DNA of 64,000 bases from positions 26,307 to 90,306 of the forward strand of contig DUDC01000207.1 of NCBI GenBank assembly GCA_012959465.1, written 5' to 3'. The DNA comes from Planctomycetaceae bacterium (GTDB lineage Bacteria > Planctomycetota > Planctomycetia > Pirellulales > Pirellulaceae). A program made the translations under genes and the position numbers. Each line of letters begins with the position of its first letter. Position 1 is the stretch's first letter. The notes beneath the pieces are model-generated. The model did no database searches. It was not told where the DNA came from and saw only the letters and a program-made list of their open reading frames with translations. Positions 19,028 through 28,526 of this stretch are shown piece after piece.

Positions 19028-19544
19028 GACTTTTCGTCCCACTTCCCCTTATCGAGTTTTCGCGGCCGTATTACGGGAACTGTTTTCCCATTCTATTTTC
19101 CCATTCTATCCGATCTGGCAACTCAAAGTACGGTCAGCCTAACCCTCAAAGTACATTACGAACGCGAATCAACGGTTCGCTTGCAGTGTACGAGTCAAAG
19201 GTCGATGGCAATCAGAAGGTCGATTCTGCGGAGGAACAGCAATCGCGGTTGGCAACGGTTTGATAAGTTGCGTCAATTCGTTCGATCGATTGTTAATTTT
19301 GAGCAAATCGGACATCTGAGTTGGACACATTAAACGCGATATGTCCGGACGCAACAAATCAATGAGACGAAATCACCATCACTTTGGTAGCGTTTTTCGT
19401 GGATCTCGTACCGTCCCCAATGATCAGGACCTGAAATTCCATCGCAATCACCGCTCGTTACCAATACCACCGCAGGCATTTCCGAGCTTGATTTACCAAC
19501 CAAAACGCGTCAAAATAGGACAAGACGGCTACCGCCGCGACTTA
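19028..19544. other. Intergenic region with direct repeats
   Basis: This gap separates the divergent HNH and DUF1549 genes. It holds two copies of CTCAAAGTAC (19122-19131 and 19145-19154), 23 bases apart, or about two helical turns, and a perfect 13-base tandem duplication TTTCCCATTCTAT (19084-19109). The frame of the downstream gene is open back to an ATG at 19341, but that segment has the composition of non-coding DNA. The direct repeats could be an operator; nothing more is supported. Confidence 0.45.
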
Positions 19545-21818
19545 ATGGTTGCATCGATCGATAGCCGTTCCCCGCCAAGTCTGCACAACCAGCCCTCCAG
19601 TGAGACCTGCCTCGTGCGATCACTGAGACTCACTTGCACCTGTTCACTGATTTGCTTTGGCCTGGGAATGTTCGAGGTGAGTTGCGGCGTTGCGTCAGAA
19701 CCAAACTCGTCAACTGCCATTACATTCGAGTCGGATATACAACCTCTTCTGGCGCGTTTTGGCTGCAACTCGGGCCCCTGCCACGGTAAGGCACGCGGCC
19801 AAAATGGTTTCGCTCTCTCTCTGTTCGGCTTCGATGCCGACCTCGACTTTGCCGCGATAGCTCGCGAGGGTCGAGGACGCCGAGTCTCTCCTGCGTCACC
19901 CGACTCGAGCCTATTGCTGCAAAAAGCCACGGGACGACTTCCGCACGGCGGTGGCACACGGTTCTCATCGGAAAGCAACCACTACGAGTTACTGCGAACA
20001 TGGATCGAAGATGGCTGCCCGCGGACACCGGACGACGCTCCGAAACTGACACGGGTTGTGGTGGAACCTTCGAATCAACGATTGGTTCGCGACCAATCGC
20101 TCGCCTTAAAAGTCTTCGCCGAATACTCCGACGGTTCTCGTCGTGACGTGACCGACAGTACGGCCTTTCAGTCGAACGAGCGAGCGATTGCTGCGGTCTC
20201 GGACGAAGGAGTCGCTCAACCCGGTCCTGTCCCCGGTGAGACGGCGATCCTGGCTCGGTACATGACGCACATCGCCATTTGTCGCGTCGCATTACCGCTA
20301 GCGGGAAGCGTCCCGGACGAAGCGTATGCCAAACTGCCGATCCACAACAAGATCGACGAACTGGTTTGGAAGAAACTCAAAGTCCTCGGCATGCAACCTT
20401 CGCTCACGGCCAGTGATGCCAAGTTTCAGCGTCGCGCCTACCTACGAGCAATCGGGCGGCTACCCACACCGACAGAAACGCGGACGTTTCTGGCCGACTC
20501 TCAATCAGACAAGCGGGCCCGTCTTGTCGACGAATTGTTACAACGACCCGAGTACGGAGACTTCTGGGCCAACAAGTGGGCAGACCTGTTGCGACCCAAC
20601 CCTTATCGAGTCGGAATCAAGGCCGTATGGATGCTGGATGCCTACTTGCGCCAGTCCTTTCGTGAAAACAAACCCTACGACCAATTCGTCCGTGAGCTGG
20701 TTACGGCCAAAGGAAGCACCTGGAAGAACGGTGCCACCGTGATCTTTCGCGACCGCCCGTCGACCGTAGAAATCGGCTCGTCGGTCAGCCAACTATTTTT
20801 AGGCGTTCGTCTCGAGTGCGCGAAGTGCCATCACCATCCCTTTGAAGTTTGGAGCCAAGACGATTTTTTTGGCTTCTCGGCGTTCTTCTCACGCGTCGGC
20901 CACAACGGAGGTCTCTCGCCGCCCATATCCGGTGGCGAAGAATTGATCTTCACCAAGAGCAGTGGTTCATTGAAGCACGGCCGCACAGGGGCGAACGTTG
21001 ATCCTCGGGTTTTGCACGGCGATCCGCTAACGCTTGGACCCGATGACGAACCTCGCCAAGTTCTCGCCGATTGGATGACCAATCCCTCGAACCCGTACAT
21101 GGCGAAGGTAATGGCCAATCGTGTATGGGCCGAAATCATGGGACGGGGCCTGGTCGAACCGGTGGACGATTTACGGGCGACGAACCCGTCCGCGAACGAA
21201 CCCTTGCTTGATTTCCTGGCCGATGAATTCCGCAACAATGGGTACGACATTAAGCACCTAATCTCCATCATCATGAAGTCACACGTGTTCGAATTGAGTT
21301 CGATACCGGTCAACCGAAACGTAGCAGACCACCGAAACTTCGCACGGTATTACCGCCAACGATTACGGGCCGAAGTTTTGCTCGACGCCGTCAACGATAT
21401 TCTGTTGTCGGAAGAAAAACTGGCGGCGATGCCACCAGGTTCACGAACAACACAAATGTGGACGCACCGATCGTCGTCGCTCTTCCTGGACACGTTTGGC
21501 CGACCGGACCCCAATCAAGACCCACCGTGTGAACGCGCCAGTGACACCACGACGCCACAAATACTGCACTTGATGAATTCACCTCAGCTCGACAAGAAAC
21601 TGTCGTCCGATTCGGCTTGGCCAGCGAAACTCGCTGTCAGCGATAAGACTAATGGCGAAGTCGTTTTGGAGACATACCTGCTGGTGCTATCACGACTACC
21701 CAACGAGGAGGAGGCGGTGCGAGCAACGGCAACACTTCCAGAAAAAGATCGCCGGGAGGCGGTGGAGGATTTATTCTGGGCACTGCTCAACTCACCTGAA
21801 TTCTATTTCGTCGATTGA
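19545..21818 (+). CDS. DUF1549/DUF1553 planctomycete cytochrome-like exported protein
   Basis: The protein starts at the ATG at 19545, followed by a signal-peptide-like hydrophobic stretch (LTCTCSLICFGLGMF). A frame-open extension to 19341 is not favoured. The N-terminal planctomycete cytochrome-like motif CNSGPCHG is present, followed by a BIG2-like beta domain (LKVFAEYSDGSRRDVTDS). DUF1549 ends in LECAKCHHHPFEVWSQDDFFGFSAFF with a CxxCH, and DUF1553 has NPYMAKVMANRVWAEIMGRGLVEPVDD. These proteins are hallmarks of planctomycetes and usually sit directly before a DUF1501 gene, as here. They are presumed to act in the periplasm-like compartment, perhaps with sulfated-polysaccharide breakdown. 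Function remains unproven. Confidence 0.93.
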   Translation: MVASIDSRSPPSLHNQPSSETCLVRSLRLTCTCSLICFGLGMFEVSCGVASEPNSSTAITFESDIQPLLARFGCNSGPCHGKARGQNGFALSLFGFDADLDFAAIAREGRGRRVSPASPDSSLLLQKATGRLPHGGGTRFSSESNHYELLRTWIEDGCPRTPDDAPKLTRVVVEPSNQRLVRDQSLALKVFAEYSDGSRRDVTDSTAFQSNERAIAAVSDEGVAQPGPVPGETAILARYMTHIAICRVALPLAGSVPDEAYAKLPIHNKIDELVWKKLKVLGMQPSLTASDAKFQRRAYLRAIGRLPTPTETRTFLADSQSDKRARLVDELLQRPEYGDFWANKWADLLRPNPYRVGIKAVWMLDAYLRQSFRENKPYDQFVRELVTAKGSTWKNGATVIFRDRPSTVEIGSSVSQLFLGVRLECAKCHHHPFEVWSQDDFFGFSAFFSRVGHNGGLSPPISGGEELIFTKSSGSLKHGRTGANVDPRVLHGDPLTLGPDDEPRQVLADWMTNPSNPYMAKVMANRVWAEIMGRGLVEPVDDLRATNPSANEPLLDFLADEFRNNGYDIKHLISIIMKSHVFELSSIPVNRNVADHRNFARYYRQRLRAEVLLDAVNDILLSEEKLAAMPPGSRTTQMWTHRSSSLFLDTFGRPDPNQDPPCERASDTTTPQILHLMNSPQLDKKLSSDSAWPAKLAVSDKTNGEVVLETYLLVLSRLPNEEEAVRATATLPEKDRREAVEDLFWALLNSPEFYFVD

Positions 21819-21878
21819 ATCGATCGCCTCCCACGGCGATTCGAGTTTTTTAATCCCGAGTAACAAAAGGTAACTTCA

Positions 21879-23213
21879 ATGGCACGTCTGCAAAACTGCG
21901 ATGGAGTGCTTCGACGCGATTGCCTTAAACTTGGACTTGGCGCCTTCATGGGCGGAGGTCTGGTCAACGCGTTGCGTTTGCGAGCAGTCGCTGGAACTGC
22001 CAAAACACCGCCCACCAGCTGTATCCTGTTCTGGCTGGATGGCGGGCCAAGTCATATCGAGACTTTCGACCCTAAACCGGATGCTCCAGCCGAGATTCGC
22101 GGCGAGTGCGATGCCATCCAGACGAATGTGCCTGGTACCTTCTTTTCCGAAAACATGACGCGGCTGGCAGCGATTGCCGACAAACTGACAATCATCCGCT
22201 CCGTGAAACACAACCAAAACAATCACGGTGCCGGAAACCACTATATGATGACCGGGTCTCCGACGCGGATTCCGGTGAGTTGTGGTGCGTTCGTCAGTTT
22301 TCATCCAAGTATGGGTTCCGCTGTTTCGTCTCAACGAGGGGCCAAGAATGGTCTTCCTCCATACTTCTCACTGCCGTCCGCGACCCGCTCTGGCGGGCCA
22401 AATTTCCTCGGCGCACGCCACGCTCCTTTTGTCGTCGGTGACGACCCGAATAGCAAGTCGTTTCAGGTCCGCGATGTAACCATACCTAAAGGCCTGGCCG
22501 ATGCGAGGGCCACCCGGCGCCGTCGAATTCGAGATGAATTGGACACCTTGCTTCGCTTTCAGGACCGCGCGGCTGCCGATCCAGTCTTGGGTGCCGATGA
22601 AAACTATCAACAAGCGCTCTCCTTGATTACATCGGCCGAGGCGCAGCGTGCCTTTGAAATCCATCGCGAGTCCGACAGCGTTCGCGATGCCTACGGTCGC
22701 AACGCGTTGGGTCAGCGTGCCTTACTCGCACGTCGATTAGTTGAGGGAGGCGTCCCATTTGTGACCATCAACAATGGCGGCTGGGACCACCATTCAAATA
22801 TCTTTCCGGCATTTAAGACAAAAGGACGGGAGCTCGAGGCGGTCGTTGCCACTCTGATCGAAGACCTCGACCAACGCGGTCTCCTCGACTCAACACTGGT
22901 CTTGGTCATGGGAGAGTTCGGACGAACGCCGAAGATCTCAACCTTGTCTGGACAGAAGTCGCCGGGGCGAGATCATTGGTCGAGCGCCATTTCGATTCTA
23001 GTAGCGGGATGCAAAACACCTCCTGGTCAGATCGTCGGCGCCACCGATCGACGAGGGTATTCGGCAATTGAGAACATCTACGGTCCGGAAAACCTCGTTT
23101 CCAGTGTCTATTTGAAGCTGGGAATTGATCCTGACACGATCCTCTACAACCGGGTCGGACGCCCAACACACTTGGTCAGTGACCCCCGCCCCATCAAGGA
23201 GATCATGGGGTAA
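21879..23213 (+). CDS. DUF1501 family exported protein
   Basis: This protein of 444 residues is in the alkaline-phosphatase-like DUF1501 family. The N-terminus RRDCLKLGLGAFMGGGLV is a twin-arginine-type signal. SCILFWLDGGPSHIETFDPKP and HNQNNHGAGNHYMMTG are the conserved metal-site regions, and VMGEFGRTPKIS...GRDHW is the C-terminal core. The gene follows the DUF1549/DUF1553 gene by 60 bases and precedes the PPC gene by 50 bases, so the three form one unit. The partner relation with DUF1549/1553 is a long-known planctomycete pattern; the substrate is unknown, although sulfate or phosphate ester chemistry is suggested by the fold. Confidence 0.92.
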   Translation: MARLQNCDGVLRRDCLKLGLGAFMGGGLVNALRLRAVAGTAKTPPTSCILFWLDGGPSHIETFDPKPDAPAEIRGECDAIQTNVPGTFFSENMTRLAAIADKLTIIRSVKHNQNNHGAGNHYMMTGSPTRIPVSCGAFVSFHPSMGSAVSSQRGAKNGLPPYFSLPSATRSGGPNFLGARHAPFVVGDDPNSKSFQVRDVTIPKGLADARATRRRRIRDELDTLLRFQDRAAADPVLGADENYQQALSLITSAEAQRAFEIHRESDSVRDAYGRNALGQRALLARRLVEGGVPFVTINNGGWDHHSNIFPAFKTKGRELEAVVATLIEDLDQRGLLDSTLVLVMGEFGRTPKISTLSGQKSPGRDHWSSAISILVAGCKTPPGQIVGATDRRGYSAIENIYGPENLVSSVYLKLGIDPDTILYNRVGRPTHLVSDPRPIKEIMG

Positions 23214-23263
23214 TCTCGCACGTCCGTAGAATGCGCGACTCGATTGAGTCAAAAGTCAGCAAC

Positions 23264-24958
23264 ATGCATCAACTCAACATTTGGAATCGGTGGGCGAAGT
23301 CGTTCGCGGTCTTTATCGTGCTCGGGGTCTCTCTGTATTCGGTCTCCACCGTGCTTGCCGCCGCCCCGACCCTGACCCACGTCTACCCGGCGGGTGGACA
23401 ACGAGGAACGACGGTCCAAGTAACCGCGACGGGTACTTTCGATTGGCCCGTGAAAGTCTGGTCTCCCGGCTTGCAAATAATGACGGGCAAGGAGAAAGGC
23501 AAACTGGATATTTCGATCCCGGCGGATCTGGCTACCGACCGCGTTTGGATTCGGTTTTACAATGACGAGGGTGCTTCGGCGGCCGTTCCGTTTCTGATTG
23601 GAAACCTTCGCGAGCTCACAGAAAAAGAGCCAAACAACACGGCCGTGGAAGCTCAAGAAATCGCCGATTCGCGGGGGATCGTCAATGGCGTCCTGCAGGC
23701 GGCTGGAGACGTTGACGGTTTTTCCGTCCAACTTGAGGAGGGGCATACGCTGGTCGCGGCATTGTCCGCCAACAGTCGTCTTGGATCTCCGATGGACGCC
23801 ATCTTGCAGTTAGCCACTCCAAGTGGCTTCGTTGTTGCTGAGAACCATGACGCTATCGGTCTCGATCCTCGTTTGACTTACACGGCAACTCAGTCGGCCA
23901 CTTATATTGTGCGCGTGTTCGCTTTCCCGTCGGCGCCCAATTCCAGTATCCGCTACGCGGGAGCCGCCAACTACATCTATCGTCTCACCATGACAACGGG
24001 CCCCTACATCGCCAATGCCGGCCCTCTTTCGACGTCGCAATCAGAGCTCGGTGACGTCGCTGTTTTTGGCTGGAATTTGCCAGCTAATGCTCGACTCCCC
24101 GTCAAACCGTTGGGCGATGCTCTTCTCGTTGCACAACGCGAATTCGAGCCGTTGTCGGCGGGCGTATCGCCGGATGTACAACTTGGCTTCGTGTTCTCGC
24201 CAACTTATGCCGGGTCAGCACGGGTGCGATTGACGCCTCATCCCGTGATCATGAATTCGGCTGACGGCGACGAAGAACCACCGATCACGTTGACCGCTCC
24301 AACATCTATTTCGGGTCGTTTGAGTAAAGACCGAGAAGTCGATCATTACCTCGTCACGCTGCGAAAGAGCCAGCGAGTTGTACTCATTGCGGAGTGCGAC
24401 CGTGGCGAACTTCCCGTCATCCCACTGATGCGACTTACCCATCCGGATGGAACTCCGGCGGCGGCGACAAAGGACCCTGGAACACGAAAAGAAACGACAC
24501 TCACGTTTGTCGCCAAAATGGACGGGGATCACGTTCTAGAAGTGTTCGACCGCTACGGCCATGGTAGTGAGCGACACTTTTACCGAATTACCGTCGTAGA
24601 GGAACGAACCGACTTCGAATTGACCATCGGTTCTGACACTCTTGTGCTGGAAAAGGACAAGCCGTTAGAGATCGAGATTTCCGTCAACCGTAAGATTCAG
24701 GGCGGAGTAAAGTTGGGGCCCATCACAGTTTCCGTTGACGGACTTCCAAAGGGGATTGTCGCGACCTCGGCGGTCTCGCAACCGACAGGGGACACGGCCA
24801 AGAAAGTAAAAATCTCGATTGCCAAGTCGAGCACGAATTACTCCGGCCCTATCCGAGTCGTCGGCACAACCAGTGAACCGACTAAGTTGCGTCGCACGGC
24901 CCGCACACCGCCAAAATTAGGAAACTCGTTCGACACCATCTGGTTCACAGCGCAGTAG
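23264..24958 (+). CDS. Exported protein with PPC-type domains
   Basis: The ATG at 23264 is followed by a signal peptide (FAVFIVLGVSLYSVSTVLAA). The mature protein begins with an IPT/TIG-like beta domain (PTLTHVYPAGGQRGTTVQV). A bacterial pre-peptidase C-terminal (PPC) domain follows (EKEPNNTAVEAQEI...GDVDGFSVQLEEG, ending in YIVRVFAF). A second PPC-like stretch (GRLSKDREVDHYLVTLRKSQ...HVLEVFDRYGHGSERHFYRI) comes before the C-terminus. PPC domains in secreted proteins help in substrate or surface attachment. It is the third gene of the DUF1549-DUF1501 unit and probably forms a surface complex with its neighbours (inferred). Confidence 0.88.
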   Translation: MHQLNIWNRWAKSFAVFIVLGVSLYSVSTVLAAAPTLTHVYPAGGQRGTTVQVTATGTFDWPVKVWSPGLQIMTGKEKGKLDISIPADLATDRVWIRFYNDEGASAAVPFLIGNLRELTEKEPNNTAVEAQEIADSRGIVNGVLQAAGDVDGFSVQLEEGHTLVAALSANSRLGSPMDAILQLATPSGFVVAENHDAIGLDPRLTYTATQSATYIVRVFAFPSAPNSSIRYAGAANYIYRLTMTTGPYIANAGPLSTSQSELGDVAVFGWNLPANARLPVKPLGDALLVAQREFEPLSAGVSPDVQLGFVFSPTYAGSARVRLTPHPVIMNSADGDEEPPITLTAPTSISGRLSKDREVDHYLVTLRKSQRVVLIAECDRGELPVIPLMRLTHPDGTPAAATKDPGTRKETTLTFVAKMDGDHVLEVFDRYGHGSERHFYRITVVEERTDFELTIGSDTLVLEKDKPLEIEISVNRKIQGGVKLGPITVSVDGLPKGIVATSAVSQPTGDTAKKVKISIAKSSTNYSGPIRVVGTTSEPTKLRRTARTPPKLGNSFDTIWFTAQ

Positions 24959-24980
24959 GTCACTTTCGCCGAAAGTGACC
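24958..24980. repeat. Perfect palindrome GGTCACTTTCG / CGAAAGTGACC
   Basis: Two 11-base arms flank a single C. The palindrome begins at the last base of the PPC gene's stop codon. A near-identical copy, with the same flanking TA and AGAACG, occurs at 56221-56243. It could form a terminator stem or be a dispersed mobile repeat. Confidence 0.7.
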
Positions 24981-25003
24981 AGAACGGCTACCAAACCCCA
25001 AAA

Positions 25004-25025
25004 CCACCGGCACAGGCCCGGTAGG
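25004..25025. repeat. CCGGTG repeat, inverted copy of the element at 53382
   Basis: Read on the minus strand, this segment matches 53382-53402 with one inserted base and one substitution. Both copies lie between convergent stops, here 24958 and 25057. A short stem forms around the centre; a role as a bidirectional terminator is likely but inferred. Confidence 0.6.
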
Positions 25026-25056
25026 GACTGTCAGTATTCTGCACCAAGTCAATGGA

Positions 25057-26220
25057 TCAGAACTCAACCCATTCAGCGTCGGCCGCCGCACTCTGAACGC
25101 ATCGTTCGATGAACTTTACTCCTTCCACTCCGTCTTGAACGGTTGGATAGTTCTGCTGCAGCGGTCGACTAGCGGCAAGTGAGACGATGTCGTCGTAGAC
25201 ACCGCAGTAGATGTTTGCGAACGCCTCGTAGAAGGCCTCGGGGTGACCTGGCGGAATACGACACGCCGAACGTTCCGCATCGTGCATGTGTTCGGCCGCC
25301 GGGTGACGCTCGTAGACTTGTAGTGGCTGGCCTTGACGGCGAACGATCAGGGAATTCGGTTCCTCTTGACGCCAAGAAATCGCGCCCTTCGTTCCGTCAA
25401 CGTCGATTCGCAGATCATTCAACCGACCGTGACTGACTTGACTCACACATACAGACATCAACGGGCCGCCGGCGCCGGAGAGCGTGACCAGGCCATAGTC
25501 ATCAAGTGACTCATCGCAAAACTGACGCATGTGGCAGGTCAGACGCTCCGGCTGAAAACACGTTACGTACCTCGCCAAATGAAAGGCGTGTGTGCCAACG
25601 TCTGCCATTGTACCGGCAGGTCCGGCAAGCTCCGGGTTCGACTTCCATGCACCTCGTTTTGGTGTGCCCGTCGTCTGGAGCTGTTTCCAGCCCTGCAAGT
25701 ACTCGACACGAACGGCGATCACGTCGCCAATTTCGCCGCTGGCCACCATCGCACGCGCCTGGCGAATCAGGGGATAACCGGAGTAGTTGTGCGTCAACGC
25801 GAGGATCTTCCCGGTCGTGTGTACCTCCGACGCCAACGCTTCTGCATCGGTCAGTTTGGTCGTCAACGGTTTGTCGCAAACGACATGAAAACCGGCCTTG
25901 AGGGCCGCGGATGCGAATGGATAGTGAGTATGATTGGGTGTGGCGATGGCAACCAAGTCAATTCGCTCCGATTCGTCGCAAGCCAATTCGCCGGCGATTA
26001 ATGCCTCGAACGATTCGTACCCTCGTTCCTTGCCAATCCCCATTGCCACAGCACTCGTTCGTGCGGTTTCCGGGTTCGACGACAAGGCCCCCGCCACCAG
26101 CTCCGCTCGTCGGTCCATCGTCGATGCGATAGCGTGTACTTTTCCGATGAACCCATCGCCGCCGCCGCCAACTAGCGCCACACGAATCCGCCGACCAAGA
26201 CACTCATTCTGACTGTTCAT
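25057..26220 (-). CDS. Gfo/Idh/MocA family NAD(P)-dependent oxidoreductase
   Basis: This protein of 387 residues has an N-terminal Rossmann domain (VALVGGGGDGFIGKVHA), the typical IATPNHTHYPFASAAL and CDKPLTTKLTDAE (EKP signature with D for E), and a C-terminal dehydrogenase domain with the DVGTHAFHLARYV motif. The ATG at 26220 is chosen because the glycine-rich loop then starts at the usual distance from the N-terminus; the frame is open to 26271. Family members oxidise or reduce sugars, inositols or their derivatives, and planctomycetes have many copies. The substrate cannot be told from sequence. It stands alone and is divergent from the ThrE-like exporter. Confidence 0.9.
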   Translation of the reverse strand: MNSQNECLGRRIRVALVGGGGDGFIGKVHAIASTMDRRAELVAGALSSNPETARTSAVAMGIGKERGYESFEALIAGELACDESERIDLVAIATPNHTHYPFASAALKAGFHVVCDKPLTTKLTDAEALASEVHTTGKILALTHNYSGYPLIRQARAMVASGEIGDVIAVRVEYLQGWKQLQTTGTPKRGAWKSNPELAGPAGTMADVGTHAFHLARYVTCFQPERLTCHMRQFCDESLDDYGLVTLSGAGGPLMSVCVSQVSHGRLNDLRIDVDGTKGAISWRQEEPNSLIVRRQGQPLQVYERHPAAEHMHDAERSACRIPPGHPEAFYEAFANIYCGVYDDIVSLAASRPLQQNYPTVQDGVEGVKFIERCVQSAAADAEWVEF

Positions 26221-26458
26221 GCAATCGTTTCCCCGGCAACAATAGTGAATGATGTTGAACACCGTAGCCATTTCGTCCGCGACATCCTAGCACCCTAAAG
26301 AATCGACCGAGGATAGCGAGTATTCGTGCGTCAGCCCGCCCGCAATCGCCAACCGTATTTCGCGGGGCCTCGACGGACTCGAAAGCCCGTCGTACAGTGT
26401 TTGCTCCCACCCGATAATAGGTTCTTGTTTGACGCAGGACTAGTCACTGCCAGCTGAC

Positions 26459-27676
26459 ATGGAAAACTCAACCGATCGACTACATCAGTTCATGCTGGAC
26501 GCCGCGGTATTTCTGCATCGATTCGGAACTCCGTCGCATCGTCTCGAACGAGTGATGGAAAAGGTGGCAACATCACAAGGCCTACGAGGGATTTTTCTCT
26601 ACACGCCAACCGCATTGATTGTCTCGTTGACTCCCCTCGACGGCGAGCGAGACGAGGCGACCTACTTGCGGCAAATCGACTCCGGTCCCGTCGATGCGGA
26701 TAAACTGATCCGTTTTGACGAAGTCCTGGGAAATCTGGAACGAGGTGAACAGTCACTCGCCGACGCCGCTCAGCAAATGGCAGTCATTGGCGCATCCCAA
26801 CCACTCTATCCTTGGCCCGTGGCCGTGCTAGCCTGCGCGGTCTCCTGTGGGCTCGTCGCGTTGTTGTTCGGTGGTTCAATGGTCGAATCCGCGGCAGCGG
26901 CCAGCATCGGATTGGTGGTCGCATTTTTGGAGTACCTTCACGGCCGCCGAAAGTGGCAACGTGGTTTCCTGGAACCGTTGATCGGATTCCTTGCCGCGGT
27001 CGGCTCACTGGCGATCGCTCGCTGGATCACACCGATGAACGACCGTTTGGTGACACTCGCCGCGTTGATCGTATTTCTTCCCGGCCTACAGTTGACCGTT
27101 GGTCTCACAGAACTCGCCATGGGACACCTATCGGCTGGCGCCGCCCGGTTGGCGGGAGCTGGATCAACGCTGCTCACGTTGATCATCGGCGTCGCGATTG
27201 GCTGGCAAATCGCCGAGCCTTGGCAGACACTGCCAATTCAACCGCTTCCAGTTCCACCCATTTGGTCTCTGTGGGCCGCCGTTATCGTGGCGCCGATCAC
27301 ATTCGCGATTGTGTTTCGTGCTCGCTGGCCGTTGTGGCCCGTAATCATCGCTGTCGCGGTCTCGGGGTACGCCACATCACGGTTGATCGGTGATGTGTGG
27401 GGACTGGAAGTCGGCGCATTTGCCGGTGCATTGATTGTGGGGTGCGGAAGTAATCTGTACGCCAGACTTCGGGACCGCCCAGCATTGGTACCGCTGACGC
27501 CCGGCATGATCGTTCTGGTTCCCGGTTCCCTCGGTTATCGATCGCTGGCGGCCATGCTCGAACGTGATACAGTGGCCGGCGTCGAACTCGCTTTTTCGAT
27601 GCTCATTGTGGCCATGGCGTTGGTGGGTGGAATCCTCATGTCGAGCGCTGTGATTTCACCAAAACGAATCCTGTAG
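26459..27676 (+). CDS. Threonine/serine exporter family protein (ThrE-like, fused halves)
   Basis: The protein of 405 residues begins with the cytoplasmic DUF1212 domain (FMLDAAVFLHRFGTPSHRLE), which in the family resembles a hydrolase-like cap. About ten transmembrane helices follow, with the second ThrE domain (DUF3815-like) starting near residue 265. The key ThrE features are GTPSHRLE and the C-terminal MIVLVPGSLGYRSL. Corynebacterium ThrE exports threonine and serine; the substrate here is assumed by family. The helices FLPGLQLTVGLTELAMGHLSAGAARL carry the conserved core of the first membrane half. It may be transcribed with the HAD gene 76 bases downstream. Confidence 0.88.
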   Translation: MENSTDRLHQFMLDAAVFLHRFGTPSHRLERVMEKVATSQGLRGIFLYTPTALIVSLTPLDGERDEATYLRQIDSGPVDADKLIRFDEVLGNLERGEQSLADAAQQMAVIGASQPLYPWPVAVLACAVSCGLVALLFGGSMVESAAAASIGLVVAFLEYLHGRRKWQRGFLEPLIGFLAAVGSLAIARWITPMNDRLVTLAALIVFLPGLQLTVGLTELAMGHLSAGAARLAGAGSTLLTLIIGVAIGWQIAEPWQTLPIQPLPVPPIWSLWAAVIVAPITFAIVFRARWPLWPVIIAVAVSGYATSRLIGDVWGLEVGAFAGALIVGCGSNLYARLRDRPALVPLTPGMIVLVPGSLGYRSLAAMLERDTVAGVELAFSMLIVAMALVGGILMSSAVISPKRIL

Positions 27677-27752
27677 TTTCCCAACCCCAAGACCACCAAT
27701 TGTGCTGCCATCCAGCCCTTCGACTTCCCTACCTTCCTGGAATCAGTAAATC

Positions 27753-28496
27753 GTGCCCGACTTCAAGATCATCCTCTGTGACATTGACGGTTGTCTATCA
27801 CCGGAAGATCCGGTCCCTATGGACGTGGAGCGACTGTCGCGAGTTGCCGCATGGAACGATCGAATCAATCGGGGTGCTGCGGGACCCCTGTTGACCCTTT
27901 GCAGTGGCCGCCCACTGGCATTCGTGGAAGCCATGTGCAGGTTTTTGCAAAATGCGAGCTGGCCGTGTTTGGGCGAAAACGGCGTGTGGCTGTATGATCC
28001 GAAACAGAACCTCTATCTCATGGATCCCGGAATCAGTGACGAGCATCTAGCGGTCGTCAATGAGGCCGCGCGGTGGACCAGGCAGAGGTTTGCGGGGCAG
28101 GGCGTTTCATTGCAACCCGGAAAAAACGCCTCGGTCACGTTACACCACGCGGACCCGGCGTTCCTGAAACGCGTTTGCAACGAAGTTCGAGACGAATTCG
28201 CTAAACGAGATTGGCCGTTTCGCGTCACCATGACGTGGTCCTACATCAATTGCGACTTACAGCATATCTCCAAGGCAACGGGCATCCAGCGGCTCTTTGA
28301 TCGCACGGGCGTGACGTCGTCCGACGCGGTTGGAATCGGGGACACAATGAGTGACAAAGCAATTGCCGACAACGTGAGTTTTTTTGCATGTCCGTCCAAT
28401 GCGGCCCAACCACTCAAAGAGATCGCCGACTATGTTTCACCCTATCCGGAAACGGCGGGCGTGCTGGATATTCTAGACAAGGTGATGGACGGTTGA
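27753..28496 (+). CDS. HAD-superfamily phosphatase, Cof-like
   Basis: The start is GTG. HAD motif I is CDIDGCLSPED with the DxDG nucleophile pair, motif II is SGRP, and motif IV is GIGDTMSDKAIADNV. The middle cap and the SYINCDLQHISKATGIQRL region, placed before motif IV, fit subclass IIB, as in phosphoglycolate phosphatase and mannosyl-phosphoglycerate phosphatase. A phosphate monoester is the expected substrate, but which one is unclear. It is 247 residues, usual for the subclass, follows the ThrE-like gene on the same strand, and converges with the frameshifted HEAT-like gene. Confidence 0.85.
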   Translation: MPDFKIILCDIDGCLSPEDPVPMDVERLSRVAAWNDRINRGAAGPLLTLCSGRPLAFVEAMCRFLQNASWPCLGENGVWLYDPKQNLYLMDPGISDEHLAVVNEAARWTRQRFAGQGVSLQPGKNASVTLHHADPAFLKRVCNEVRDEFAKRDWPFRVTMTWSYINCDLQHISKATGIQRLFDRTGVTSSDAVGIGDTMSDKAIADNVSFFACPSNAAQPLKEIADYVSPYPETAGVLDILDKVMDG

Positions 28497-28526
28497 CGGC
28501 CTTGACGAGCCGGGTCAAGACACAAG

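Noticed and set aside
19084..19109. 13-base tandem duplication as a CRISPR or VNTR
   Set aside because: Only two units and no spacers; a simple local duplication.
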